From assembly GCA_036508875.1 (NCBI GenBank), contig DATCGP010000066.1, forward strand, positions 1-22,519: 22,519 nt of DNA, given 5' to 3'. Below, piece after piece: positions 15,012-22,482 of the stretch (its first letter is position 1; the number at the start of each line of letters is the position of its first letter). Source of the DNA: PALSA-660 sp036508875. Its GTDB lineage: Bacteria; Actinomycetota; Coriobacteriia; Anaerosomatales; PALSA-660. Under the pieces are notes generated by a model. That model had not been told where the DNA came from. It did not search any database and was given only the letters and a program-made list of their open reading frames with translations. The translations under genes were made by a program, and so were the position numbers.

Positions 15012-15056
15012 ATCTACGACGCTCCTGTTCTGCTCGTCATCTCTCGGCCGCCGGCC

Positions 15057-16265
15057 CTAGCGGGAGGCGCCGGTCCTGATCTCGACGTCCACCGGCGTCC
15101 CCGGCGGTGCGGTCTGCCCAGCGTCCAGCTCGATCGTCACACTCACCGCGCGCGTCATGTGCACGATCACGGTGGGGAAGCCTGTCGGGGGGACCGCCGC
15201 CGCGCCGCCGATCACAGCGATGTGGCCGGTCAGCATGCCGCCGGGGTTCGAGTCGAAGTCGACGCTGACCGGGGTGCCGACCGAGACCTGCGCGAGCTGG
15301 TCGGTGGTCAGATAGGTCGAGATGCGCGTCGGCCCGTCCGGGCGGATGCGCACGATGGGGGCGCCGACCATGACGGCTGTGCCCGGCGTCCGCGCGAACG
15401 TCACGACGCCGCTCACCGGGGAGGTGACCGTGGCCGACGCCTGCCGCGTCTTCGCCAGATCGACCGCCACGTCCTGCGTCTCGATGTTGATCTTCGCCAG
15501 CTTCCGGCCGGCGCGCGTCTGGCTCAGGCCGGAGTCCATCGTGCGCAACCCGTTGGCGAGCTTGACCAAGTTGGCGTCTATGGTCGCCAGACCCGCCCTG
15601 GCGCCTTTCAGACCCGCGTTCAGGTTCGCGAGCGCGGTCTGCAGCCCCGCCAGGATCGCCGGATACGGCGGGACGGGGCCGGTGTGCGCGATGATCGCCT
15701 CGATGGCGTTGACGCTCGTCTCCACACTGGCGCGCGTGGCCACCAGCGCCGTGATCGTGGCCGCGAGACTCGCCCGCACCTTGATGAGCGCCGACCGCGC
15801 GGTCACGAGTTTGGCGCGGGCGTCCTCGAGCTTCGAGATGTTGTGGTCGAGCGACTGGAGGTCCGCGCGGGCCTTGGACGCGGCCGCCTCGGCGGTGGCG
15901 ACGCCCAGGTCGAGCATCGTGGTGTCGAGCTGAGCGATCGTCTGCCCGGTGGTGACGTGCGCGCCCTCGGTGAAGGGGACTTCCGCAAGGAAGCCCGCCA
16001 CGACCGGCGCGCGGGACATCGACGCGGCCGAGGCACTCGTCGGGCGCTTCTTGGCGCTCGCGCTCGCGGCGATGCCGACGGTGTAGTCGGGGGTGGGTTG
16101 CGTGATCGAGGGTGCGCGGACGACGTTCTCGTCGGCGATCACGTCTCCTGCGACGGAGATGACACCGGGCGTGACGGCGGACGCCGCGCGGACGTACAAG
16201 CCGATGCCGGCCGCGACGACCAGCGCCACCGCGACCAGGGAGATGACGATGTTGCGCCGCGTCAC
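15057..16265 (-). CDS. HlyD-family membrane fusion protein 2 with long coiled coil
   Basis: This is a 402-residue protein read from a GTG at 16263-16265, with GAGGG about 7 bases upstream. An N-terminal membrane helix (about residues 5-26) is followed by a Ser/Ala/Lys-rich insertion (about 68-84), then the first lipoyl half-motif (GFLAEVPFTEGAHVTTGQ). A long heptad-rich hairpin of about 170 residues (about 120-290) is broken by a Gly/Pro turn (HTGPVPPYPAI). The second half-motif follows (TVTSPVSGVVTFARTPG), then the beta-barrel. It is the first gene of the operon, 45 bp before fusion protein 1. The two adaptors differ greatly in hairpin length, so they are not simple duplicates. It may bridge the transporter to a wall or partner component. 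Confidence 0.88.
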   Translation of the reverse strand: MTRRNIVISLVAVALVVAAGIGLYVRAASAVTPGVISVAGDVIADENVVRAPSITQPTPDYTVGIAASASAKKRPTSASAASMSRAPVVAGFLAEVPFTEGAHVTTGQTIAQLDTTMLDLGVATAEAAASKARADLQSLDHNISKLEDARAKLVTARSALIKVRASLAATITALVATRASVETSVNAIEAIIAHTGPVPPYPAILAGLQTALANLNAGLKGARAGLATIDANLVKLANGLRTMDSGLSQTRAGRKLAKINIETQDVAVDLAKTRQASATVTSPVSGVVTFARTPGTAVMVGAPIVRIRPDGPTRISTYLTTDQLAQVSVGTPVSVDFDSNPGGMLTGHIAVIGGAAAVPPTGFPTVIVHMTRAVSVTIELDAGQTAPPGTPVDVEIRTGASR

Positions 16266-16329
16266 GCCACGGCCCTCATCGCCACTGCATGCACCGCTCG
16301 GATCCGCACGGGGCCTCTTTCACGTTCGC

Positions 16330-16350
16330 GCGAGCGTAGTTATCGCTCAC
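16330..16350. promoter_or_regulatory. Operator-like inverted repeat for the TetR regulator
   Basis: GCGAGCG and CGCTCAC flank a 7-bp centre (TAGTTAT), with 6 of 7 arm positions symmetric. The repeat lies directly downstream of the -10 box of the minus-strand operon, covering the likely start point. That is a normal place for a TetR-type repressor. Which protein binds it is inferred. Confidence 0.45.
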
Positions 16351-16351
16351 T

Positions 16352-16379
16352 AACATACCCGGATTCCCCCACGAGTCAA
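16352..16379 (-). promoter_or_regulatory. Promoter of the ABC export operon
   Basis: On the minus strand TTGACT (16379-16374) and TATGTT (16357-16352) are separated by 16 bp. The -35 matches consensus at 5 of 6 positions and the -10 at 4 of 6. The first start codon lies about 85 bases downstream. Confidence 0.6.
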
Positions 16380-16410
16380 CACGTTCCGCTGCAGCCGGTC
16401 ACTGCGGTCA

Positions 16411-16439
16411 GGGGTCGAAGGCCGCGGCCGTTCGAGCCC
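16411..16439. repeat. 29-bp near-perfect palindrome
   Basis: Bases 16411-16424 pair with 16425-16439 with one mismatch (16414/16436) and one bulged base (16430). It lies in the gap between the two divergent transcription units. It could be a regulator site for the plus-strand gene or an RNA hairpin. Confidence 0.5.
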
Positions 16440-16514
16440 GCGCAGAGCGGTCATGCGGTCTGTTCCCTTCTGGGTACACTCCGGACAGTCAGCGCGCCTT
16501 GATGGGAGTGGATT

Positions 16515-16964
16515 GTGCCCGGACCCACTGTGCACCTGCGGCTCACCATGGAGTGGGCGATCGATGAGGGGCTGGCGACCGAAGAGGCGCAGTCGGTGGG
16601 CACCGCCGACGTGCTCGTGGACGAGTTGTGGCCCGGGCATCAGAAGTGGTGGCACCACTTCAACCCGTCGGCGTCGCTTCTCTTCGCGCCGCTGGAGATG
16701 AGGCGCGCGGTCAGCGCATATCGGAGGGGCGACCGGGTCGCGTGGATGACGCACCTCGGGAGGTCGCTCCACAGCCGCCAGGACGCGGTCGGGCACGGTC
16801 GCCTCGGCCTGAACCACATCGCATGGGACCTCGGAGTGCTCAAGCGCGACCCCGACGACTGGGAGCTCATGCCGGCGTCCGTGCGGGCCAGGATCGAGCG
16901 CGCCACCAGGCGCGCGTTGGCGCGATTCATTCGGCTGACGGGCGCCGCGGCGCCGGCGCCCTGA
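16515..16964 (+). CDS. Small helical protein with HxxxDxxxH motif, phospholipase C/P1 nuclease-like
   Basis: This is a 149-residue protein from a GTG at 16515 with GGGAGTGG upstream. A TACACT hexamer at 16475-16480 could be its -10 box. No signal peptide or membrane segment is seen. The central segment reads THLGRSLHSRQDAVGHG, so His86-xxx-Asp90-xxx-His94, with further histidines at 47, 48, 80 and 101 and an Asp at 105. A histidine-rich helical bundle with LGRxLHxxQDxxxH is the pattern of zinc-dependent phospholipase C, P1 nuclease and HET-C-like proteins. The total length is much shorter than those enzymes (over 200 residues), so it may keep only the metal site. Function is not known. It diverges from the ABC operon and precedes purA. 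Confidence 0.7.
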   Translation: MPGPTVHLRLTMEWAIDEGLATEEAQSVGTADVLVDELWPGHQKWWHHFNPSASLLFAPLEMRRAVSAYRRGDRVAWMTHLGRSLHSRQDAVGHGRLGLNHIAWDLGVLKRDPDDWELMPASVRARIERATRRALARFIRLTGAAAPAP

Positions 16965-17000
16965 TCGGACGGAACGCTCCATCGCACCAGCGCGCCGCAG

Positions 17001-17029
17001 CGGACGGTGGCGCCCGGCGCTCCCGTCCG
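17001..17029 (+). terminator. Weak hairpin after the HxxxDxxxH gene
   Basis: CGGACGG (17001-17007) pairs with CCGTCCG (17023-17029), 7 bp with a 15-base loop, and no T-run follows. A second small hairpin, GCCGCC/GGCGGC (17081-17097), lies closer to purA. Either could end the upstream transcript or sit in the purA leader. Confidence 0.25.
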
Positions 17030-17160
17030 TCATACTGTGCCCGCGATGCGGGAGGCACATCCACCTCTGCACGCACGCCCGCCGCCCGACAGGCGGCCGC
17101 ACGGTCCGGGAGCGGCTAGGGTGTCCGCGGGACCGATCACTTTCGAGGAGTGGCCGACAT

Positions 17161-18459
17161 ATGGCCGGCATCGTGCTCGTTGGCGCCCAGTGGGGCGACG
17201 AAGGCAAAGGCAAGATCACCGACCTGCTCGCTGACGACATGGACCTCGTCGTCCGGTTCCAGGGCGGGAACAACGCGGGACACACGATCATCCACGGCGG
17301 CCGCACGCTGAAGTTGCATCTGATCCCGAGCGGGATCATGTATCCGCACATCACGCCGGTCATCGGCAACGGCGTCGTCATCGACCCGAAGGTGCTGCTC
17401 CAGGAGATGGACGAGCTGGAGGCCGACGGCCTGACGACGCGCCGCCTGCTCATCAGCTGCAACGCGCACCTGATCATGCCGTACCACCGCGACCTCGACG
17501 GCGCGAGCGAGCGCCGGCTCGGGGACAACGAGATCGGCACCACGCGCCGCGGCATCGGTCCCGCGTACATGGACAAGGCCTCTCGCATGGGGATCCGCGT
17601 CCAGGACCTCACCGACGTGCACATCCTGCGCGAGAAGCTCGAGGCCGCCCTGGTCGAGAAGAACGACGTTCTCGAGAAGATCTACGGTCTGCCCACCTAC
17701 ACGGTCGAGGAGATCGTCGAGGAGTACATGGGATACGCGAAGCGGCTCGAGCCGCACATCGCGGACACCTCGTTCCTAATCAACCGCGCGCTGAGAAGCG
17801 ACCAGTGGGTCCTCTTCGAAGGCGCCCAGGGCACGCTTCTCGACCTCGACCACGGCACGTACCCGTTTGTGACCTCGTCCTCGCCCACGGCGGGCGGCGC
17901 GTGCACCGGTGCCGGCGTCGGCCCCAAGGCGATCGACCGCGTGCTCGGCATCGCGAAGGCCTACATCACCCGCGTCGGCTCGGGGCCGTTCCCGACAGAA
18001 CTGCCGTCCACGCCCGGCTCGATCGGCGAGCACCTCACGCAGAAGGGCGGCGAGTTCGGCACCACGACCGGCCGCCAGCGAAGATGCGGCTGGTACGACG
18101 GTGTCATCATCCGCTACGCCGTGCAGGTCAACGGGCTGACGGATCTCGTCATCACCAAGCTCGACGTGCTGTCCGAGCTCGACACGATCAAGGTCTGCGT
18201 CGCCTACGAGTACGAGGGCAAGCGCTACAACGAACTGCCGTGCCACCAGACCGTCTTCCACCACGCGAAGCCGATCTACGAGGAGCTCCCGGGCTGGAAG
18301 TGCAACATCGACCACTGCCGCACCTTCGAGGAACTGCCCAAGGAGGCGCGCGACTACATCATGTTCCTCGAGGACCTCGCCGAGGTGCCGGTCTCGATCA
18401 TCGCGGTGGGCCCGGACCGCGACGAAACGATCATGCGCAGGTGGGAGCGGAGGGCGTAG
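17161..18459 (+). CDS. purA: Adenylosuccinate synthetase
   Basis: This is a 432-residue protein, the normal length. GTP-binding and catalytic motifs are intact: QWGDEGKGK (residues 10-18, with Asp13 the general base), GGNNAGHTI (His41), EGAQGTLLDLDHGTYPFVTS, and TTTGRQRRCGWYD near the C-terminal third. It joins IMP and aspartate using GTP to make adenylosuccinate, the first step from IMP to AMP. The ATG at 17161 follows GAGGAG at a suitable distance. The frame runs cleanly to the TAG at 18459. Another purine gene, purD, lies 1.36 kb downstream on the same strand, separated by a decayed patch. Confidence 0.98.
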   Translation: MAGIVLVGAQWGDEGKGKITDLLADDMDLVVRFQGGNNAGHTIIHGGRTLKLHLIPSGIMYPHITPVIGNGVVIDPKVLLQEMDELEADGLTTRRLLISCNAHLIMPYHRDLDGASERRLGDNEIGTTRRGIGPAYMDKASRMGIRVQDLTDVHILREKLEAALVEKNDVLEKIYGLPTYTVEEIVEEYMGYAKRLEPHIADTSFLINRALRSDQWVLFEGAQGTLLDLDHGTYPFVTSSSPTAGGACTGAGVGPKAIDRVLGIAKAYITRVGSGPFPTELPSTPGSIGEHLTQKGGEFGTTTGRQRRCGWYDGVIIRYAVQVNGLTDLVITKLDVLSELDTIKVCVAYEYEGKRYNELPCHQTVFHHAKPIYEELPGWKCNIDHCRTFEELPKEARDYIMFLEDLAEVPVSIIAVGPDRDETIMRRWERRA

Positions 18460-18495
18460 GGTCCGGCGTCACGCCCGCATCCGGTACACACGCCC

Positions 18496-18663
18496 CTAGA
18501 AGTCCACGTACGCGAACTGCGTCGCGACGCCCGAGAACAGCACGATGGCGACGATCAGCGCGGCCCAGAACAGGCCTATGGCGATGTCCCAGGTTGTCTC
18601 GCGGAGCAGCGCCGTCGCTCGATGGGTGCGGCCGGGCGCAGGGGCGACCGTCTCTTCGCTCAC
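18496..18663 (-). CDS. DltX-like single-pass microprotein with C-terminal FxYxxF motif
   Basis: This is a 55-residue protein from a GTG at 18661-18663, with GGGAGG 5 bases upstream. The first 27 or so residues are polar. One membrane helix follows (about residues 28-46, AIGLFWAALIVAIVLFSG), then the C-terminus QFAYVDF. DltX, the small partner of the MBOAT acyltransferase DltB, has the same build and ends in FIYNEF, whose tyrosine carries the acyl group; long MBOAT proteins such as AlgI end in FIYFxF. The reading frame immediately upstream, overlapping by 4 bp (GTGA), looks like the C-terminus of an MBOAT protein. I infer an MBOAT partner role. As the upstream enzyme appears truncated, this gene may be an orphan. 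Confidence 0.55.
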   Translation of the reverse strand: MSEETVAPAPGRTHRATALLRETTWDIAIGLFWAALIVAIVLFSGVATQFAYVDF

Positions 18664-18770
18664 ATGAACCTCCCAAGCATCAGCATGAACCGGTCGACCG
18701 GCATGACGAACAGTCCCCATCCGACTGTGACGAGCGCGAACGTCGCGACCCCGCCGACGACCCCCCGGTC
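18660..18770 (-). pseudogene. C-terminal remnant of an MBOAT-family O-acyltransferase
   Basis: The minus-strand frame ending at the TGA 18662-18660 encodes 36 residues that read VATFALVTVGWGLF followed by a helix ending LGRFM. AlgI/DltB-type membrane acyltransferases have a segment of the form TFxLVxxGWxxF followed by an amphipathic helix ending near MF at this place. Upstream of 18770 the frame turns into a Gly/Arg/Cys-rich sequence without membrane character and overlaps the N-terminus of the opposing peptidase. No plausible start codon is present except a poor ATG at 18854. I read it as a 5'-truncated gene. The alternative is a genuine short membrane peptide with an unrecognised start. Confidence 0.4.
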
Positions 18771-18809
18771 CCGCGCAGGCCCGGGACCACCACACCGGAG
18801 ACAGCCACT

Positions 18810-19684
18810 GTGCCGGCCGAGTCGGAGACGTCCACGCCCGAGCCATCGCCTCACCTCGCCTTCAGCGCGAGCCGCGTACTCGCGGACACCCAGGCGATCG
18901 AGGACCTCGGACGGCGGGTGGCGGGAGGCAGCCAGGAGAAAGCGGCGGCGGACTACGTGGCGGCCCGTCTGCGTTCCATGGGATACGTTCCATGGGATAC
19001 AAGGTCACGATCCAGAAGTTCGACGTTCCCGGCGGGGTGAGCCGCAACGTGACGGCGCGCGTCGCCGGCGACGACCCTCGTGTGCTCGTGCTGGGCGGCC
19101 ACTTGGACACGCGGCCCACGACACCCGGAGCGAACGACAACGCCCTCGGTTGCGCGATGGTGCTCGAGATGGCGCGCATCTTCGCCTCGGAGAAGCCCCC
19201 TGTCTCGCTCGAGCTCACCATGTTCGGGGCGGAGGAGTACAACGACGGCACGCCGCGCGACCACCACCGCGGCTCCCGCTATCACGTCGCTCACATGACC
19301 AAGGCCCAGCGCGCGCGGACGATCGGCATGATCTCGATCGACGTCGTGGGCTACGGGAGCCGTCTGTACACGCGTACGATGAAGACCGGTCCGATGACGA
19401 TGTCGGACTACCTGCTGCAGCAGGCGAAGAAGCTCGGCGTGAAGCTCTCGTACTCGAAGGACCCAGGGCCGACCGGGTGGAGCGACCACGAGCCCTACAA
19501 GAAGGCGGGCATCCCCGCTGTCTGGCTCGAGCGGCTGCAGGATCCGCAGTACCACAAGCCGGGCGACACGACGGCGCACCTGCAGCCGTCCGCCATCAAG
19601 GCAGCCGGGCGCTTGCTCCTCGACGCGGTGCGCAACCTGGATGCGGCTGAGGCGACGGCGATCCGCGGCGCCTCGGGAGAGTGA
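18810..19684 (+). pseudogene. M28-family zinc aminopeptidase, frameshifted by a 14-bp tandem duplication
   Basis: Two frames together encode one M28 peptidase. The first (GTG at 18810, about 60 residues) holds AIEDLGRRVAGGSQEKAAADYVAARLRSMGY-type N-terminal helices. The second (from 18992) continues KVTIQKFDVPGG and carries the metal and catalytic motifs GGHLDT, GANDNALGCA, FGAEEY, ISIDVVGYGS and SDHEPYKKAGIPA, through to the TGA at 19684. The shift falls exactly on a duplicated 14-mer; removing one copy restores MGYKVTIQ and a single frame of about 286 residues. No signal peptide is found at the 5' end, although such enzymes are usually exported and the frame upstream to about 18784 is a Thr/Pro/Glu-rich linker. 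The gene may be dead, phase-variable, or a sequencing error. Confidence 0.75.
18973..19000 (+). repeat. Perfect 14-bp tandem duplication inside the M28 peptidase
   Basis: GTTCCATGGGATAC occurs twice without a gap (18973-18986 and 18987-19000). A 14-base insertion shifts the frame by +2. Confidence 0.97.
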
Positions 19685-19707
19685 CGGCGGGCCGCGCGCA
19701 GCGTCTG

Positions 19708-19736
19708 CGCCCGTTCGTGATGCGTCGTCGTACAAT
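19708..19736 (+). promoter_or_regulatory. Possible purD promoter (-10 only convincing)
   Basis: TACAAT at 19731-19736 matches the -10 consensus at 5 of 6 positions and lies about 80 bp before purD. At 17 bp upstream the sequence is CGCCCG, which is not a good -35. Confidence 0.3.
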
Positions 19737-19816
19737 GCACGCGTGAGCCACTCCCGCCAGAGGGTGTGCGTTCGCGTCCGCTCTGCCGGTGACCGGACTC
19801 GGAGGGAATCACGATC

Positions 19817-21100
19817 ATGCGCATCCTTGTGCTTGGCGGTGGAGGTCGGGAGCACGCGATCGTCCACGCCCTGCTGAAGTCCCCTCGCAGCCCCGAGGTG
19901 ATGGTCGCGCCAGGGAACGGCGGGACCGCCTCGGTCGCCAACAACATCCCGGGCCTCGACATCGAGAACGCTCGTGCGGTGGCGGACTTCGCCGCCGAGA
20001 ACAAAGTGGACTTCGTCGTGATCGGCCCCGAAGGGCCGCTCGTGGTCGGAGTCGCAGACGCGCTGCACCCACGCGGCATCAAGGTGTTCGGCCCGTCCGG
20101 CCTCGCCGCCCGCCTCGAGGGCAGCAAGTCGTTCGCGAAGGGCGTCATGCGCCGCAGCGGCATCCCGACCGGCGAGTCCCGATCGTACACGATACGCGAG
20201 TTCCCCCAGGCGCTGCACGCGCTCGATGTCGCGACCTTCCCCGTCGTCGTCAAGGCCGACGGGCTGGCCGCCGGCAAGGGGGTCGCCATCGCCAAGGACA
20301 AGCGCGAGGCCGAGGTCGCCATACGCGCCTGCTTCGACGGCCTGTTCGGCGAGGCCGGCGAGACGGTGCTCGTCGAGGAGTTCCTCGAAGGCCCCGAGTG
20401 CTCGCTGCTGGCGTTCGTCGACGGCGAGACGGTCACGGTCATGCCGCCGGCGCAGGACCACAAGCGTGCGTACGACGGCGACACCGGCCCCAACACCGGC
20501 GGCATGGGCGTCTACTCGCCCGTGCCGGGGATCGACGAGGAGACGCTCGCGCAGATGACGCGCCTGCTCGAGAAGACGGTTTCCGGCATGCACGCCGAGA
20601 ACCTGCGGTTCCGCGGCGTCCTCTATGGCGGGTTCATCCTCACGAAGGACGGTCCCAAGGTCCTCGAGTACAACGCGCGCTTCGGCGATCCCGAGACGCA
20701 AGCGCTCCTGCCGCGGCTGCAGACCGACCTGGTCGACATCATGCTGGCGGTGGCGGACGGCCGTCTCGGCTCGCAGAACGTCAAGTGGAGCGACGAGGCG
20801 GCGGTCTGCGTCGTGCTCGCTTCAGGCGGCTACCCGGGCGACTACGACAAGGGCAAGGTCATCACCGGCGTCGCCGATGCGGAAGCGCTCTCCGGCGTGA
20901 CCGTCTACCACGCCGGCACGCAGCTTCGGGAGGATGGCGCGCTCGTCACCAGCGGCGGCCGCGTGCTTGGCGTCACCGCGCTCGCGCCCACGCTCGCACA
21001 GGCGCGCGACCGCGCGTACGAGGCGGCGGCCAAGATCTCATTCGACGGCATGCAGATGCGCACCGACATCGCGGCCCGTGCCATCGGCGGTGCGAAGTAG
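19817..21100 (+). CDS. purD: Phosphoribosylamine-glycine ligase
   Basis: This is a 427-residue protein, the family length. It starts MRILVLGGGGREHAI (the N-terminal nucleotide-binding loop) and carries VVVKADGLAAGKGV in the ATP-grasp domain, GGMGVYSP, and EYNARFGDPETQ with its metal-binding Glu/Asn. The C-terminal domain is complete. It couples glycine to 5-phosphoribosylamine with ATP to make GAR, the second step of de novo purine synthesis. The ATG follows GGAGGGA (about 19801-19807) at a usable distance. Its stop codon TAG shares its final G with the GTG of the next gene (TAGTG), indicating coupled translation. An in-frame upstream ATG at 19769 in another frame was not considered a start. 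Confidence 0.97.
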   Translation: MRILVLGGGGREHAIVHALLKSPRSPEVMVAPGNGGTASVANNIPGLDIENARAVADFAAENKVDFVVIGPEGPLVVGVADALHPRGIKVFGPSGLAARLEGSKSFAKGVMRRSGIPTGESRSYTIREFPQALHALDVATFPVVVKADGLAAGKGVAIAKDKREAEVAIRACFDGLFGEAGETVLVEEFLEGPECSLLAFVDGETVTVMPPAQDHKRAYDGDTGPNTGGMGVYSPVPGIDEETLAQMTRLLEKTVSGMHAENLRFRGVLYGGFILTKDGPKVLEYNARFGDPETQALLPRLQTDLVDIMLAVADGRLGSQNVKWSDEAAVCVVLASGGYPGDYDKGKVITGVADAEALSGVTVYHAGTQLREDGALVTSGGRVLGVTALAPTLAQARDRAYEAAAKISFDGMQMRTDIAARAIGGAK

Positions 21101-22482
21101 TGCTAGCAGAACGCCTGCTCACCCCGGTAGTACGGACGCTCAACACGCGATACCTCGCACTGGATCACGCGGACCTGGCGCGCCTGCCGGCCCCACGCGC
21201 CGGGCACGAGTACCTGCTTTACGTGCACGTGCCGTTCTGCCAGCGACTGTGCCCGTACTGCTCGTTCAACCGCTTCCCGTTCTCGGAGGCCCGCGCGGTC
21301 CCGTACTTCGAGTCCCTGCGCGAAGAGATGCAAATGGTCGCGGACCTCGGCTACGACTTCGATTCCATGTACGTGGGCGGCGGCACGCCGACGATCATGC
21401 TCTCCGAGCTCACACGGACGATCGATCTCGCGCGCGAACTCTTCTCCATCAAAGAGGTCTCGAGCGAGACGAATCCGAACCACCTGACCCCCGAGTTCGT
21501 CGAGGAGCTCGCGCCCCGCGTCCAGCGCTTCAGTGTCGGCGTCCAGAGCTTCGACGACGGGCTGCTGCGGCAGATGGAGCGCTACGACAAGTACGGGAGC
21601 GGCGCCGAGATCCTCGAGCGCATCCAGGCCACGGCCGGCGCGTTCCACTCGATGAACGTGGACATGATCTTCAACTTCCCGTCGCAGACCGAGGCGATGT
21701 TGCGCCACGACGTGGCGATGCTGAAGGAGTCGGGCTGCAACCAGACGACCTTCTATCCGCTGATGGCGTCCCCGGCCGTGAACCGGGAGCTCACCAAGAC
21801 GGTGGGCCCGGTGGACTACAAGCGTGAGGCCGACTTCTACAAGATCCTGTCGGCGGACCTCGGCGACACGTTCGAGAACGGCAGCGCGTGGACGTTCTCC
21901 CGCAAGGCCGGCGGCATGATCGACGAGTACATCGTCGACTACGAGGAGTACGTCGGCATCGGCTCCGGCGCGTTTTCCTACCTCGACGGCACGCTCTACG
22001 TGAACACCTTCTCGCTGCGCGAGTACGGGTCTCAGCTCGCGGCGCGGCGCATGGGGGTGGCGGGCAAGAAGTCGTTCGGCGCGCACGAGCGGATGCGCTA
22101 CCGCTTCCTGATGGAGCTGTTCGGCCTGAGGCTCGACAAGAAGAAGTTCCGGAGCGACTTCGGCGTATCGATCGACCGTGGGCTGGCGATGGAGATGACC
22201 TACATGCGCGCGGTAGGCGCCTTTGACCGCGACGACGCCGACGCGCTGACGCTGACGCCGCGCGGCCGCTACCTGATGGTCGCGATGATGCGTGAGTTCT
22301 TCATCGGAGTGAACAACGTGCGCGACCAGGCACGGCAGGCGCTGAAGCCCGACGAGCGCGAGTTGCTGTTCGGCGAGGGCGAGGGCGTCTCGTGCGAGGA
22401 GTTGCACGGCGCCGGCGCCGAAGCGACCGCCCAGACCGTGTCCGCCGAGGACTCGATGCCGAAGACCGGAGGTTCGCTGTGA
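21100..22482 (+). CDS. HemW/HemN-like radical SAM protein
   Basis: This is a 460-residue protein from a GTG at 21100 that overlaps the purD stop by one base. The radical SAM cluster motif Cys47-x3-Cys51-x2-Cys54 (PFCQRLCPYCSF) is intact, followed by VGGGTPT (from residue 92), SSETNPNHL, FSVGVQSFDD and MIFNFPSQT, a coproporphyrinogen III oxidase-family core. A HemW-like C-terminal region follows (YVGIGSGAFSY, LTPRGRYLM), and the last 40 or so residues are low-complexity and acidic. HemW acts as a heme chaperone, HemN decarboxylates coproporphyrinogen, and ChuW-type relatives open heme rings; I cannot tell which applies. The length is longer than typical HemW (about 380). The following gene overlaps it by 4 bp (GTGA), so it belongs to a longer operon. 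Confidence 0.85.
   Translation: MLAERLLTPVVRTLNTRYLALDHADLARLPAPRAGHEYLLYVHVPFCQRLCPYCSFNRFPFSEARAVPYFESLREEMQMVADLGYDFDSMYVGGGTPTIMLSELTRTIDLARELFSIKEVSSETNPNHLTPEFVEELAPRVQRFSVGVQSFDDGLLRQMERYDKYGSGAEILERIQATAGAFHSMNVDMIFNFPSQTEAMLRHDVAMLKESGCNQTTFYPLMASPAVNRELTKTVGPVDYKREADFYKILSADLGDTFENGSAWTFSRKAGGMIDEYIVDYEEYVGIGSGAFSYLDGTLYVNTFSLREYGSQLAARRMGVAGKKSFGAHERMRYRFLMELFGLRLDKKKFRSDFGVSIDRGLAMEMTYMRAVGAFDRDDADALTLTPRGRYLMVAMMREFFIGVNNVRDQARQALKPDERELLFGEGEGVSCEELHGAGAEATAQTVSAEDSMPKTGGSL

Noticed and set aside
16431..16440. tRNA-like T-loop sequence TTCGAGCCCG
   Set aside because: No acceptor, D or anticodon arms can be found around it; it is explained by the palindrome.
14397..16502. Plus-strand open frame of about 700 codons opposite the two membrane fusion proteins
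   Set aside because: It is antisense to two clear HlyD-family genes, has a highly skewed Gly/Arg/Asp/His composition and no recognisable motif; long antisense frames are expected at this GC content.
17031..17036. CATACT as a purA -10 box
   Set aside because: It resembles a -10, but no acceptable -35 lies at 16-18 bp, so I did not annotate a promoter.
19789..21099. Upstream in-frame extension of the radical SAM gene across the whole of purD
   Set aside because: The extension is an arginine-rich shadow of purD; the GTG at 21100 fits the family N-terminus and the overlap pattern.
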